Source: Sphingobium sp. (lineage in GTDB: Bacteria; Pseudomonadota; Alphaproteobacteria; Sphingomonadales; Sphingomonadaceae). Taken from it: a stretch of 55,422 nucleotides of DNA. A model generated the notes under the pieces. It saw only the letters and a program-made list of their open reading frames with translations, was not told where the DNA came from and searched no databases. Position 1 is the first letter of the stretch; every line of letters starts with the position of its first letter. The DNA lies in the NCBI GenBank assembly GCA_013911745.1, contig JACESO010000004.1:1-55422 (forward strand), in the 5' to 3' direction. Below, piece by piece: positions 26,752 to 36,776 of the stretch. Made by a program: the position numbers and the translations under genes.

Positions 26752-26770
26752 GCCCTGCGCTCCTTATGGC

Positions 26771-26923
26771 ATGATCCATCTCACGCTCATCATCGTGGAT
26801 TTCCTGACGGGCCTGCTGGCGGCCGGCGCATGGGCGCTGGCGTCGGCCGGCGGGGCGATCGCGGCGGTGCTGGGCGGCGGGTTCATGGGCCTTTCGCTGT
26901 TTCGGCGGTGGCGGCGCAAATGA
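26771..26923 (+). CDS. Small membrane peptide
   Basis: Frame of 50 residues: a hydrophobic span IIVDFLTGLLAAGAWALASAG, a Gly/Ala-rich hinge, a second short hydrophobic stretch and a basic end RRWRRK. It begins 19 bases after the XpaC-like gene and ends six bases before the kup stop. The positive-inside tail and tight placement favour a real gene; no family is recognised. Confidence 0.45.
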   Translation: MIHLTLIIVDFLTGLLAAGAWALASAGGAIAAVLGGGFMGLSLFRRWRRK

Positions 26924-26929
26924 CGTGCC

Positions 26930-28828
<1,899 letters not shown>

Positions 28829-28881
28829 CGATGATCATTCTCCGTCATTCCTGCGGTCGATGCCATGAGCGCAGAGGTAAA

Positions 28882-28925
28882 TTCCATATGAATGATCGTG
28901 CGGGTCCATAGTATTTCCATATGAA
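28882..28925. promoter_or_regulatory. Paired TTCCATATGAA motifs upstream of kup
   Basis: The 11-mer TTCCATATGAA occurs at 28882-28892 and 28915-28925, 33 bp apart start to start, about three helical turns. Each contains the palindrome CATATG. It lies about 55 bp upstream of the kup ATG and is shared with the divergent small gene at 29048. Repeated on-phase copies suggest a regulator binding site; the protein is unknown. Confidence 0.4.
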
Positions 28926-29047
28926 AACGGTCAGAAGACACAAATTCCTATGCAAATACAATGGAGCGGCGCGGTTGACGCTCTCGAAATGCTATGCGGC
29001 CGGCCGTATGTAAAGCGTCCTTCACCGTATGAAGGAGAGCCGTCTGC

Positions 29048-29290
29048 ATGACCCGTCATGGTTGGCCGATATGGATCGGATTGCGATTGGCCGGACTGGC
29101 GCTGCTGCTGTGCGATCGGCCGCTGGGTTCCCAATTGGCCGCTTCGGTGCATCGCTCGACCGCTGTCACTGCGGGTCAGCTGCTGCTGGCCGGGGCCTGC
29201 TTTCTCTGCACCTCATCAGGCATCGCGCTGCTCGTCATGAGCGCAGCGTTGCTTAGGAAGGTGCCGGTCACGGCGCGATGGGCTGGTTAG
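29048..29290 (+). CDS. Small membrane protein, hypothetical
   Basis: Frame of 80 residues with two hydrophobic stretches (WIGLRLAGLALLLCDRPLG and LLLAGACFLCTSSGIALLVMSAALL) and a basic end. AAGGAG lies about ten bases before the ATG. Divergent from kup. No family recognised; the ribosome site is the main support. Confidence 0.4.
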   Translation: MTRHGWPIWIGLRLAGLALLLCDRPLGSQLAASVHRSTAVTAGQLLLAGACFLCTSSGIALLVMSAALLRKVPVTARWAG

Positions 29291-29422
29291 CGCCGATGTG
29301 CGCGAAAAATAGACCCGGACAGCGACGGGCGTGTGCAGTTCGCCGTCAGCTGTCCGGGGTCGCAACATTGCCAATCTTGGAGAGGCATGACAACGTTGTC
29401 CCCGCCCCTCTAAGAGATTTAT

Positions 29423-29496
29423 CCTCGCCTTGCAACCCCCTTTGACGAGGAAGGCAAACCTCGCTCCGTTTGACGGGCGAGGTTGCAACCGCGAGG
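29423..29496. repeat. Alternative nested hairpins downstream of galM
   Basis: Within the 228-bp gap after galM, CCTCGC/GCGAGG (29423-29428 with 29491-29496) and TTGCAACC/GGTTGCAA (29430-29437 with 29481-29488) form an outer stem. A perfect 8-bp inner stem pairs 29457-29464 with 29477-29484. The outer and inner stems share bases 29481-29484 and so cannot both form fully. The gap holds no convincing gene. Confidence 0.5.
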
Positions 29497-29518
29497 GCGC
29501 CGGACTGCCGCGCTCCGT

Positions 29519-30673
29519 TTAGCGCTTCACCGACAGGCGATAGATCATTTCATGATGATAGGGCTTGCCCGGATCGACCCGCGCCGACACGAAACTGGGC
29601 TTGTTGGGCGCGTCTGGGAATTTCTGCGGCTCCAGCGCGATGCCGTCGCCCATGCGGTAGAGGTGGCTACCCTTGCCCAGCAGCGACCCGTCCAGGAAGT
29701 TGCCCGTGTAGAACTGGACGCCGGGCTCGGTCGTCAACACGTCCAGCACGCGGCCCGACTGCGGATCTTCGAGGCGCGCCGCCAGCCCCGGCACCTTGGT
29801 CAGCCCCTTGTCGAGCGCGAAATTATGGTCGTAGCCATGTCCGGCGACAATCTGCGGATCGCGTCCGTCGCGAATGCCGTCCGCCACGCGCCGAGGCGTG
29901 CGGAAATCGAAGACGCCGCCTTCCACGGGCTTGAGTTCGCCCGTGGGAATGAGATGCACGTCGACCGGCGTGAAGGCCTTGGCCGGGATGGTCAGCAGGT
30001 GATTGACCGTTCCTTCGGGCGCGCCCTCGCCCGCCAGGTTGAAGATGGCATGATTGGTCATGTTGACGATCGTGGGCTTGTCGGCCTTCGCGTCGAACAC
30101 GATCCCCAGATTGCCGGCCTCGTCCAGCGTGTAGGTGACGGTGACGTCCAGCTTGCCGGGGTAGCCCGCGTCGCCGTCCGGGCTGGTGAGGCCCAGCACC
30201 ACGCTCGCCTTGGGACCGCTTTTCATGGACACGACCGTCCACACCTGCTTGTCGAAGCCCTTGCCCCCGCCGTGCAGCGAATTGACCTTGTCGTTGAGCG
30301 GCAACTGATAGGTCTTGCCGTCGAGCGAGAACTTGCCGCCCGCGATGCGATTGGCATAGCGGCCCACGGTCACGCCATAATAGTTGGGATGCTCGACATA
30401 GCCCTTGAGGTCGTCATAGCCCAGCAGGACGTCCGCCACATTGCCTGCCTTGTCCGGTCCCGACAGCGATTGCAGCGTCGCGCCATAGGTCAGGATCTTC
30501 GCCGACACCCCTTGCCCGTTGCTGAGGGTGATCGTCTCCACCGCCGCGCCGTTCGCGGTTCCGGCCGGCGCGCGGCTGGCCTCTGCCGCCAATGCCGCCC
30601 CAGCCGCCATGACGGCGCCCATGACACCGAGGGAAAGTGTGGATTTCAGAGCAATGATGCCGGCCTTGTGCAT
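29519..30673 (-). CDS. galM: Secreted aldose 1-epimerase (mutarotase)
   Basis: Interconverts alpha and beta anomers of aldoses. 384 residues with a Sec signal peptide (STLSLGVMGAVMAAGAALAA, cleavage after about residue 30), so it acts in the periplasm. Family marks: ILTYGATLQSLSGPDK, VTVGRYANRIAGGKF (substrate Arg and Asn), LNDKVNSLHGGGKGFDKQVW (His), NMTNHAIFNL (second His), HGYDHNFAL, and the late Glu in TEPGVQFYTGNFLDG. GGGAGG lies before the ATG. Divergent from the sugar permease, consistent with feeding arabinose or galactose to it. Confidence 0.92.
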   Translation of the reverse strand: MHKAGIIALKSTLSLGVMGAVMAAGAALAAEASRAPAGTANGAAVETITLSNGQGVSAKILTYGATLQSLSGPDKAGNVADVLLGYDDLKGYVEHPNYYGVTVGRYANRIAGGKFSLDGKTYQLPLNDKVNSLHGGGKGFDKQVWTVVSMKSGPKASVVLGLTSPDGDAGYPGKLDVTVTYTLDEAGNLGIVFDAKADKPTIVNMTNHAIFNLAGEGAPEGTVNHLLTIPAKAFTPVDVHLIPTGELKPVEGGVFDFRTPRRVADGIRDGRDPQIVAGHGYDHNFALDKGLTKVPGLAARLEDPQSGRVLDVLTTEPGVQFYTGNFLDGSLLGKGSHLYRMGDGIALEPQKFPDAPNKPSFVSARVDPGKPYHHEMIYRLSVKR

Positions 30674-30720
30674 GAACGTCCTCCCTAACAGCGGTCGCCC
30701 ATTGACGGGCGGTTGGGGGA

Positions 30721-30738
30721 CATATACTCGGACATATT
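30721..30738 (-). promoter_or_regulatory. Candidate GntR operator, copy 1
   Basis: Read on the minus strand, 30721-30738 is AATATGTCCGAGTATATG. It matches 15 of 18 bases with copy 2 at 33026-33043. It lies in the galM/permease divergent promoter region, about 48 bp from the galM ATG and 61 bp from the permease ATG. Binding by the locus GntR protein is inference. Confidence 0.5.
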
Positions 30739-30798
30739 ATGCGGACGCAAGCCTTGCACATGGTAGTTTGCATCAAGATTTCTTGCGGAGGAGGATGA

Positions 30799-32106
30799 AT
30801 GGCTGGACCGATCTCGTCAGGCGCGGGGGCATCCGCGACCTATAACCCCGGCACGCGTTATGGCCCTGCGCTGGCCCTGCTTGCCAGCCTCTTCTTCATG
30901 TGGGGCTTCATCACCGTCATCAACAACACGCTGCTGCCGCATCTGCGGAGCGTGTTCGACCTCAGCTACACCCAGACGACGCTGATCGAATCGGTCTGGT
31001 TCATCGCCTATTTCTTCGCGTCCATCCCGTCCGCCAAGCTGATCGAGCGGGTGGGATACCAGAAATCCATGGTGATCGGGCTGCTCATCATGGCGGCGGG
31101 CGCGCTCGGCATGACGCTGGCGGCTTCCATTCCCTCCTATGGCGTGACGCTGGTCATGCTGTTCGTCATCGCCAGCGGCATCACCCTGCTTCAGGTCGCG
31201 GCCAACCCCTATGTCGCCGTCGTCGGCAAGCCCGAAACCGCCTCTTCCCGCCTCAACCTGGTGCAGGCGATGAATTCGGCCGGCACCATGCTCGCGCCGA
31301 TGTTCGGTGCCTATCTGATCCTTGGCCGGTCGAAAGGGGGCACGGCGCAAGGCGATGTCGTCCTGACCCAGGCGGAACGGCTGGCGGACGCGCAGTCGGT
31401 GGTCCTCCCCTATGTGCTGGTGGCGATCGTCCTGGTCGTTCTGGCCGTGGTGATCGCGCGCTTTCCCTTGCCCGCAATGGGTGCCGCGACGCAGCGCCAC
31501 AACAAGGAGGAGCGGAAGAAATATTCGCTGTGGAACCACCGCAACCTGGTGTTCGGCATCCCGGCCATCTTCATTTACCTGATCGCGGAAATCGGCGTCG
31601 CCAACCTGTTCGTCAACTTCGTCAGCCAGCCGCAGATCGCCAATCTGACGCACGAGCAGGCTGGCAATTACCTGACCTTCCTGTGGGGCGGAATGATGGT
31701 CGGCCGCTTCGCCGGCTCCGCCATCATGCAGAAGTTCGACGCCGGCCATGTCCTCGCCGCCTTTTCCGTGGGCGCGTTCCTGGTGATGCTGGTCACCGTG
31801 TTCACCACCGGCCCGGTCGCCATGTGGTCGCTGATCCTGGTCGGCCTGTTCCACTCGATCATGTTCCCGACCATCTTCACGCTCGGCATCAAGGGGCTGG
31901 GACCGCTGACCGAGGAAGGCTCAGGCCTGCTGATCATGGCCATCGCGGGCGGCGCGCTGGTGGTGGTGCAGGGCTGGCTCGCGGATATCTACGGCTTGCA
32001 GACCAGCTTCCTGCTGACCGCCGCCTGCGAACTTTATGTCCTCTTCTACGCGCTGTGGGGCTGCAAGGTGACGAACGCCTTGCCGGACCAGCAGATCGCT
32101 GACTGA
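30799..32106 (+). CDS. FHS-family sugar:proton symporter (GluP/FucP-like)
   Basis: Major facilitator permease of 435 residues with twelve helices. FFMWGFITVINNTLLPHLRSVFDLSYTQTTLIESVWFIAYFFASIPSAKLIERVGYQ is the fucose/glucose/galactose transporter (FHS) start; VAANPYVAVVGKPETASSRLNLVQAMNSAGTMLAPMFGAYLI is its central signature. The setting between a mutarotase and arabinan genes makes L-arabinose a likely substrate. CGGAGGAGG lies shortly before the ATG. Ends at a strong terminator. Confidence 0.9.
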   Translation: MAGPISSGAGASATYNPGTRYGPALALLASLFFMWGFITVINNTLLPHLRSVFDLSYTQTTLIESVWFIAYFFASIPSAKLIERVGYQKSMVIGLLIMAAGALGMTLAASIPSYGVTLVMLFVIASGITLLQVAANPYVAVVGKPETASSRLNLVQAMNSAGTMLAPMFGAYLILGRSKGGTAQGDVVLTQAERLADAQSVVLPYVLVAIVLVVLAVVIARFPLPAMGAATQRHNKEERKKYSLWNHRNLVFGIPAIFIYLIAEIGVANLFVNFVSQPQIANLTHEQAGNYLTFLWGGMMVGRFAGSAIMQKFDAGHVLAAFSVGAFLVMLVTVFTTGPVAMWSLILVGLFHSIMFPTIFTLGIKGLGPLTEEGSGLLIMAIAGGALVVVQGWLADIYGLQTSFLLTAACELYVLFYALWGCKVTNALPDQQIAD

Positions 32107-32127
32107 CACGACGGCATCGAAAACAGC

Positions 32128-32165
32128 AAAAGGCCGGTGCGGGACGACCGCACCGGCCTTTTTCT
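32128..32165. terminator. Bidirectional intrinsic terminator
   Basis: Perfect 15-bp stem (32128-32142 with 32148-32162, loop GACGA) with A-run on the left and T-run on the right. It lies between the convergent permease and gntR genes and can serve both. Confidence 0.93.
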
Positions 32166-32184
32166 TTGCGGAAGCGGCTTCGCC

Positions 32185-32949
32185 TTAGTCCCGCATGGCG
32201 CTCGCCGTGTCCTCCAGCGCCAGGTCCACGAGCGCCCGCATGGCGTCCGACGCCGCAACCGGATCACCCGCGGCGATCGCGTCGAACACCCGCGCATGAT
32301 CGGGAATAGGGTTGCGCGGCAGGGCGCGGGCGCGCTGCTTGAACTGGGTCGTCCAGTTGACCGCCGCGCCGATGCTGGCGGTCAGCACGATCAAAGCATC
32401 GTTCCGTGTCGCCTGAAGGATCGCATTGTGGAAGTCCCGGTCCGCCGCCCGCCCGGCCTCGGTCGCCAGCGTGTGGCGACGCATGGCGGCGAGCGCGTCC
32501 TTCATGATCCGGATGTCATCCTTGTCCCGCCGCTGCGCAGCCAGCCTCGCCGCCGCCGGCTCGACGATGGCGCGCAGTTCGAACAGGTCGCGCACGAACT
32601 GGATGTCCGGCTCCCCGGCGAAGGCCCAAGCCAGCACTTCGGGGTCGAGCAGGTTCCATCGCGTGCGCGGCAGTACGCGGGTGCCTGCCTTTGGCCGGCT
32701 TTCCACCAGGCCCTTCGCGGTCAGCACCTGTATCGCCTCCCGATAGGCGCTGCGCGACACTTCCAGTTCCTCTGCGAACGCGACCTCTCCCGACAGCGTA
32801 TCGCCCGGCTGATACTGGCCGGACAGGATCGCCATGCCCAATTTGTGGGCGATCGCGCCGTGCAGCCGCCGGCCAGGCCCTCTCACCGGCCTGACTTCAC
32901 CGCCATCGTCCTTGGCCTTCCCCTGCTTCGAAGGGTCGTCTTGTGCCAT
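32185..32949 (-). CDS. GntR/FadR-family regulator of the arabinose locus
   Basis: Regulator of about 254 residues. A winged helix at about 30-95 (IAHKLGMAILSGQYQPGDTLSGEVAFAEELEVSRSAYREAIQVLTAKGLVESRPKAGTRV) is followed by an FCD ligand-binding domain (LFELRAIVEPAAARLAA, DRDFHNAIL, with His/Asp for a metal). Similar proteins (DgoR, LgoR types) answer to sugar acids, so L-arabinonate or a keto-acid is a likely effector. GGAGG lies nine bases before the ATG at 32949. Divergent from the AraD1-like gene; a shared motif in both promoter gaps fits its operator. Confidence 0.88.
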   Translation of the reverse strand: MAQDDPSKQGKAKDDGGEVRPVRGPGRRLHGAIAHKLGMAILSGQYQPGDTLSGEVAFAEELEVSRSAYREAIQVLTAKGLVESRPKAGTRVLPRTRWNLLDPEVLAWAFAGEPDIQFVRDLFELRAIVEPAAARLAAQRRDKDDIRIMKDALAAMRRHTLATEAGRAADRDFHNAILQATRNDALIVLTASIGAAVNWTTQFKQRARALPRNPIPDHARVFDAIAAGDPVAASDAMRALVDLALEDTASAMRD

Positions 32950-33025
32950 TTCCCGCTCCTCCCGCTTCCCCAACGCGAAATGGCTCGTGCTACAACACGA
33001 GGATTGCCATTACCACTCTCCTGAA

Positions 33026-33043
33026 ATATGTCGGAGTAAATCA
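33026..33043 (+). promoter_or_regulatory. Candidate GntR operator, copy 2
   Basis: AATATGTCGGAGTAAATC, matching copy 1 (30721-30738) at 15 of 18 bases. It lies in the 181-bp gap between divergent gntR and the AraD1-like gene, about midway, where it could control both. Confidence 0.5.
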
Positions 33044-33130
33044 CCCATATCGTTGCGTGCGCGCCCATCGGCGCGCAGCGACGCGGCCATCGATGAAAAA
33101 GCGCCAACTGGCGCGCGGGAGGAAGATTTC

Positions 33131-34123
33131 ATGACATTGCGCCTGTTGCAGCATCGGTCCGGCATTGGCGAGCGATCGGTCATCGCCGCCCAGGGCGACG
33201 CCGCACATTTCGTGCCCGGCTTTTCGACAATCCGGGCGCTGGCGCTACGCGCGATCGCCGGCGGCATCGGCCTTGCCCAGGCAGTCGAAGAGGCAGGCCA
33301 GGGCGAAAGCGTCGACATCGCCGCGGAATATGCGGCTGGCCGGCTGCTCGCACCGATCGATCATGAAGACGACGCGCATGTGCTGATGACCGGCACCGGC
33401 CTTACCCATCTTGGGTCGGCAGAAGGCCGCGACAAGATGCATCGCGAAGCCGCGGCAGCCGAAAAGCAGACCGACAGCATGCGCATGTTCCTGGAAGGCC
33501 TGGAAGGCGGCAAGCCCGCCCCGGGGCAAGTCGGCCAGCAACCCGAATGGTTTTACAAGGGCGACGGATCGCAACTGGTTGGCCCCGGCGACGCGCTGAC
33601 CATGCCGTCCTTCGCCAAGGATGGGGGCGAGGAGCCGGAACTGGCCGGCATCTACATCATCGGTGACGACGGCAGGCCCTACCGCCTGGGCCTCGCGCTC
33701 GCGAACGAATTTTCGGACCATGTCACCGAACGGCACAATTATCTCTGGCTCGCCCACTCAAAGCTGCGGCAGGCCGCGCTCGGGCCGGAACTGCTGGTCG
33801 GCGACCCGCCCGCCCATATCGAAGGGTCCAGCCGCATCCTGCGCGCCGGGCAGGTCATTTGGGAAAAACCCTTCCTGTCGGGCGAAGCGAACATGTCGCA
33901 CAGCCTGGCGAACCTGGAGCATCATCATTTCAAATATGCGCTGTTCCGCCGACCCGGTGACGTGCATGTTCATTTCTTCGGCACCGCGACCCTCTCGTTC
34001 AGCGACGGCGTGACCACGCAGGAAGGCGACGTCTTCGAGATCGAAGCGGCGCCCTTCACCCTGCCCGCACGCAACCCGCTCACGCGCGCGCAACCGGCCG
34101 ATCTGGCCGTCCAGCCGCTGTAG
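33131..34123 (+). CDS. AraD1/GguC-type protein (FAH superfamily)
   Basis: Protein of 330 residues of the AraD1/GguC group, related to fumarylacetoacetate hydrolase. The FAH-like core shows GIYIIGDDGRPYRLGLALANEFSDHVTERHNYLWLAHSKLRQAALGPELL, with acidic metal-binding positions, and VHVHFFGTATLSFSDGVTTQEGDVFEIE near the end. These proteins occur with L-arabinose and galactose degradation and are thought to act on 2-keto-3-deoxy-sugar acids. GAGGAAG lies five bases before the ATG. The next gene starts 60 bases on, same strand. Confidence 0.85.
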   Translation: MTLRLLQHRSGIGERSVIAAQGDAAHFVPGFSTIRALALRAIAGGIGLAQAVEEAGQGESVDIAAEYAAGRLLAPIDHEDDAHVLMTGTGLTHLGSAEGRDKMHREAAAAEKQTDSMRMFLEGLEGGKPAPGQVGQQPEWFYKGDGSQLVGPGDALTMPSFAKDGGEEPELAGIYIIGDDGRPYRLGLALANEFSDHVTERHNYLWLAHSKLRQAALGPELLVGDPPAHIEGSSRILRAGQVIWEKPFLSGEANMSHSLANLEHHHFKYALFRRPGDVHVHFFGTATLSFSDGVTTQEGDVFEIEAAPFTLPARNPLTRAQPADLAVQPL

Positions 34124-34182
34124 GGCGGTTGCCCATCCCCAAGACCATCCATTCACCCGATAAGAGCTTCAGGAGAGGACGC

Positions 34183-35754
34183 ATGATGATGAAGACCCTG
34201 CGCCGCACCACCGCCACGCTGCTGCTTTGCGCCAGCGCGCTGGCGTGCGGCACGGCCGTGGCGGACACGGACGGCAAGCCGACCACCGCCACGATCCACG
34301 CCGACAAGCCAGGCCCGGTCTACGACAAGCGGATCTTCACCCAGTTCGCCGAACATCTGGGTCATGGCATCTATGGCGGCCTGTGGGTCGGTAACGACAA
34401 GTCCATCCCCAACACCAACGGGTTCCGCAACGATGTCATAGGCGCGCTGCGCAACCTCGCCGTGCCCGTCATCCGCTGGCCGGGCGGCTGCTTTGCCGAC
34501 GAATATCATTGGCGTGAAGGGATCGGCCCGCGGGGCAAGCGGCCGGTCAAGGTGAACACCAACTGGGGCGGCGTGACCGAGCCCAACGCGGTCGGCACCC
34601 ACGAATATTTCGAGCTGCTGCGCCAGGTCGGCGCGGAAGCCTATATTTCCGGCAATGTCGGCAACGGCACGCCGCAGGAAATGGCGGAGTGGATCGAATA
34701 TATCACCGCCCCGGCCGGCAGTCTTGCCGACGAGCGGGCGAAGAACGGGCATAAGGAACCCTGGGCGCTCGCCTCCTTCGGCATTGGCAATGAGCTGTGG
34801 GGCTGCGGCGGCAACATGACCGCGCAATATGCCGCGGATGTGACGAAGCGCTATTCGACCTTCCTCAAGGTTCCGGCCGGCAAGACGCTGGTCCGCATCG
34901 CTTCGGGCGCCAATGGCGGCGACTATCACTGGACCGAAGTGACCATGCGCGAGGCGGCCAAGCAACTCGATGCGCTCTCGCTCCACTATTACACGCTGCC
35001 CCAGGGTGGCTGGCCGCCCAAGGCGGACCCGGTCAATTTCGGCGAAACCGAATGGGCAGACACGCTCGCCGCCACCTGGAAGATGGACGAACTCATCACC
35101 GGCCATTCCAAGATCATGGACAAATATGATCCCCAGAAGCGCGTGTTCCTGGCTGTCGATGAATGGGGCACCTGGTATGCGCCCGATCCGGGCACAAACC
35201 CCGGTTTCCTGCGCCAGCAGAACACGCTGCGCGACGCCCTGGTCGCGTCGGTCAATCTTGACATTTTCGCCAAGCATGCCGATCGCGTCCGCATGACCGC
35301 CATCGCGCAGATGGTGAACGTCCTTCAGGCGATGATCCTGACAGACGGCAAAAAGATGATCCTGACGCCGACCTACCATGTGTTCGAGATGTACAAGCCG
35401 TGGCAGGACGCGACGGTCCTGCCGATCGACCTGACGACGCCTTGGTACAACAAGGACAAGTTCGTGATGCCGGCGGTCAGCGGATCGGCCGTGCGCGGCA
35501 AGGACGGCAAGGTCCATGTCGGCCTTTCCAATCTCGACCCCAATCAGCCCAACACGGTCACGGTCAAGCTGGACGGCCTCAACGCCGCGACCGTGTCGGG
35601 CCGGGTGCTGACGGCGCAGGCGATCAACGCCCACAACACGTTCGATGCGCCGGACGTGGTGAAGCCCGCTCCGTTCACGGGCGCGCAGATCGCCGGCGGT
35701 ACGCTCACCGTCACCCTGCCGCCCAAGTCGGTGGTCGTGCTCGACCTGCAATGA
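34183..35754 (+). CDS. Secreted GH51 alpha-L-arabinofuranosidase
   Basis: Releases terminal L-arabinofuranose from arabinan or arabinoxylan. 523 residues with a Sec signal peptide (residues 1-27, ending near GTAVADT), so it is exported to the periplasm or outside. The (beta/alpha)8 barrel carries the acid/base Glu204 in GIGNELWG and the nucleophile Glu327 in VDEWGTWY; VIRWPGGCFADEYHW is the GH51 substrate signature. A beta-sandwich follows and ends with VVVLDLQ. AGGAGAGG lies before the ATG cluster at 34183. Last gene of the locus. Confidence 0.94.
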   Translation: MMMKTLRRTTATLLLCASALACGTAVADTDGKPTTATIHADKPGPVYDKRIFTQFAEHLGHGIYGGLWVGNDKSIPNTNGFRNDVIGALRNLAVPVIRWPGGCFADEYHWREGIGPRGKRPVKVNTNWGGVTEPNAVGTHEYFELLRQVGAEAYISGNVGNGTPQEMAEWIEYITAPAGSLADERAKNGHKEPWALASFGIGNELWGCGGNMTAQYAADVTKRYSTFLKVPAGKTLVRIASGANGGDYHWTEVTMREAAKQLDALSLHYYTLPQGGWPPKADPVNFGETEWADTLAATWKMDELITGHSKIMDKYDPQKRVFLAVDEWGTWYAPDPGTNPGFLRQQNTLRDALVASVNLDIFAKHADRVRMTAIAQMVNVLQAMILTDGKKMILTPTYHVFEMYKPWQDATVLPIDLTTPWYNKDKFVMPAVSGSAVRGKDGKVHVGLSNLDPNQPNTVTVKLDGLNAATVSGRVLTAQAINAHNTFDAPDVVKPAPFTGAQIAGGTLTVTLPPKSVVVLDLQ

Positions 35755-35947
35755 CGATAAGGACCGGCAGGCTCTCCGCCCATAGGGTTGGAAGCCTGCC
35801 GGTCGTGTCGGCGGCCCGTCGCGCGGACCGCCCCGCTCCGGCATTTTCTCCTTGCCCCGCGCCCTTTCCCATGCACAAAGCTTGCCAGTTGTCGCGCGCG
35901 ACGCCATTTTCGCGCGCGATCCAGAATTTCGTGTAAGGACGTACCGC

Positions 35948-36730
35948 ATGGACGACGTGATGGCCCCGGACCGGGCGGCTCCAAGGCCGCAAATTCCGCA
36001 GGAAGTCGGCGACGGCCTGTCGGTGATCTCGATCGCGAAAAGTTATGACAAGCGGGTCGTGCTGTCCGACGTGTCGCTGACCGTGGGCAAGGGAGAGGTC
36101 GTGGGCCTGCTCGGCCCCAACGGCGCGGGCAAGACGACCTGCTTTTATTCCGTCATGGGCCTCGTCCGCCCGGATCATGGCCGCATCATCCTCGACGGGC
36201 AGGACATCACCAACCTGCCCATGTATCGCCGCGCTATCCTGGGCCTTGGCTATCTGCCGCAGGAAACGTCCATCTTTCGCGGCATGACCGTGGCGCAGAA
36301 TATCGGTGCGGTGCTGGAACTGGCCGAGCCGGACAAGACTGCGCGAGAGGCGCGGCTGGAGCAACTGCTCTCCGAATTCGGCCTTGGGCGCCTGCGCGAT
36401 TCGGCCGCGATGGCCCTGTCGGGTGGCGAGCGTCGCCGTTGCGAGATCGCCCGCGCGCTGGCCGCAAATCCGTCCATCGTCCTGCTGGACGAACCCTTCG
36501 CCGGCATCGACCCGCTCTCCATCGCCGACATTCGCGACCTCGTGAAGCAGTTGAAGACACGCGGCATCGGCGTCCTCATCACCGATCATAATGTCCGCGA
36601 GACGCTTGAGATCGTCGACCGCGCCTGCATCATCTATGACGGGCAGGTTCTTTTCGCCGGAAGCCCGACCGAACTCGTCGCCAACGCCGATGTGCGTCGC
36701 CTCTATCTGGGCGAGAATTTCCAGCTCTAG
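35948..36730 (+). CDS. lptB: LPS/lipid export ATPase LptB
   Basis: ATP-binding subunit of the LptB2FG exporter on the inner membrane. 260 residues. Walker A LLGPNGAGKTT, Q-loop YLPQETSIF, signature LSGGERRRCEIARALA, Walker B SIVLLDEPFAGIDP, switch ITDHNVRETL. The C-terminal YLGENFQL is the LptB-specific end. AAGGA lies nine bases before the ATG at 35948. It precedes rpoN, the usual order lptA-lptB-rpoN, although lptA is not here. Sphingomonads lack classical LPS, so the cargo may differ. Confidence 0.93.
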   Translation: MDDVMAPDRAAPRPQIPQEVGDGLSVISIAKSYDKRVVLSDVSLTVGKGEVVGLLGPNGAGKTTCFYSVMGLVRPDHGRIILDGQDITNLPMYRRAILGLGYLPQETSIFRGMTVAQNIGAVLELAEPDKTAREARLEQLLSEFGLGRLRDSAAMALSGGERRRCEIARALAANPSIVLLDEPFAGIDPLSIADIRDLVKQLKTRGIGVLITDHNVRETLEIVDRACIIYDGQVLFAGSPTELVANADVRRLYLGENFQL

Positions 36731-36776
36731 GCATGGCGACGTTGCGCTCTCCTCTCGCCGGACAGAGCGAACGGTA

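Noticed and set aside
34153..35949. 598-codon minus-strand frame
   Set aside because: Antisense to the GH51 gene with its clear catalytic residues.
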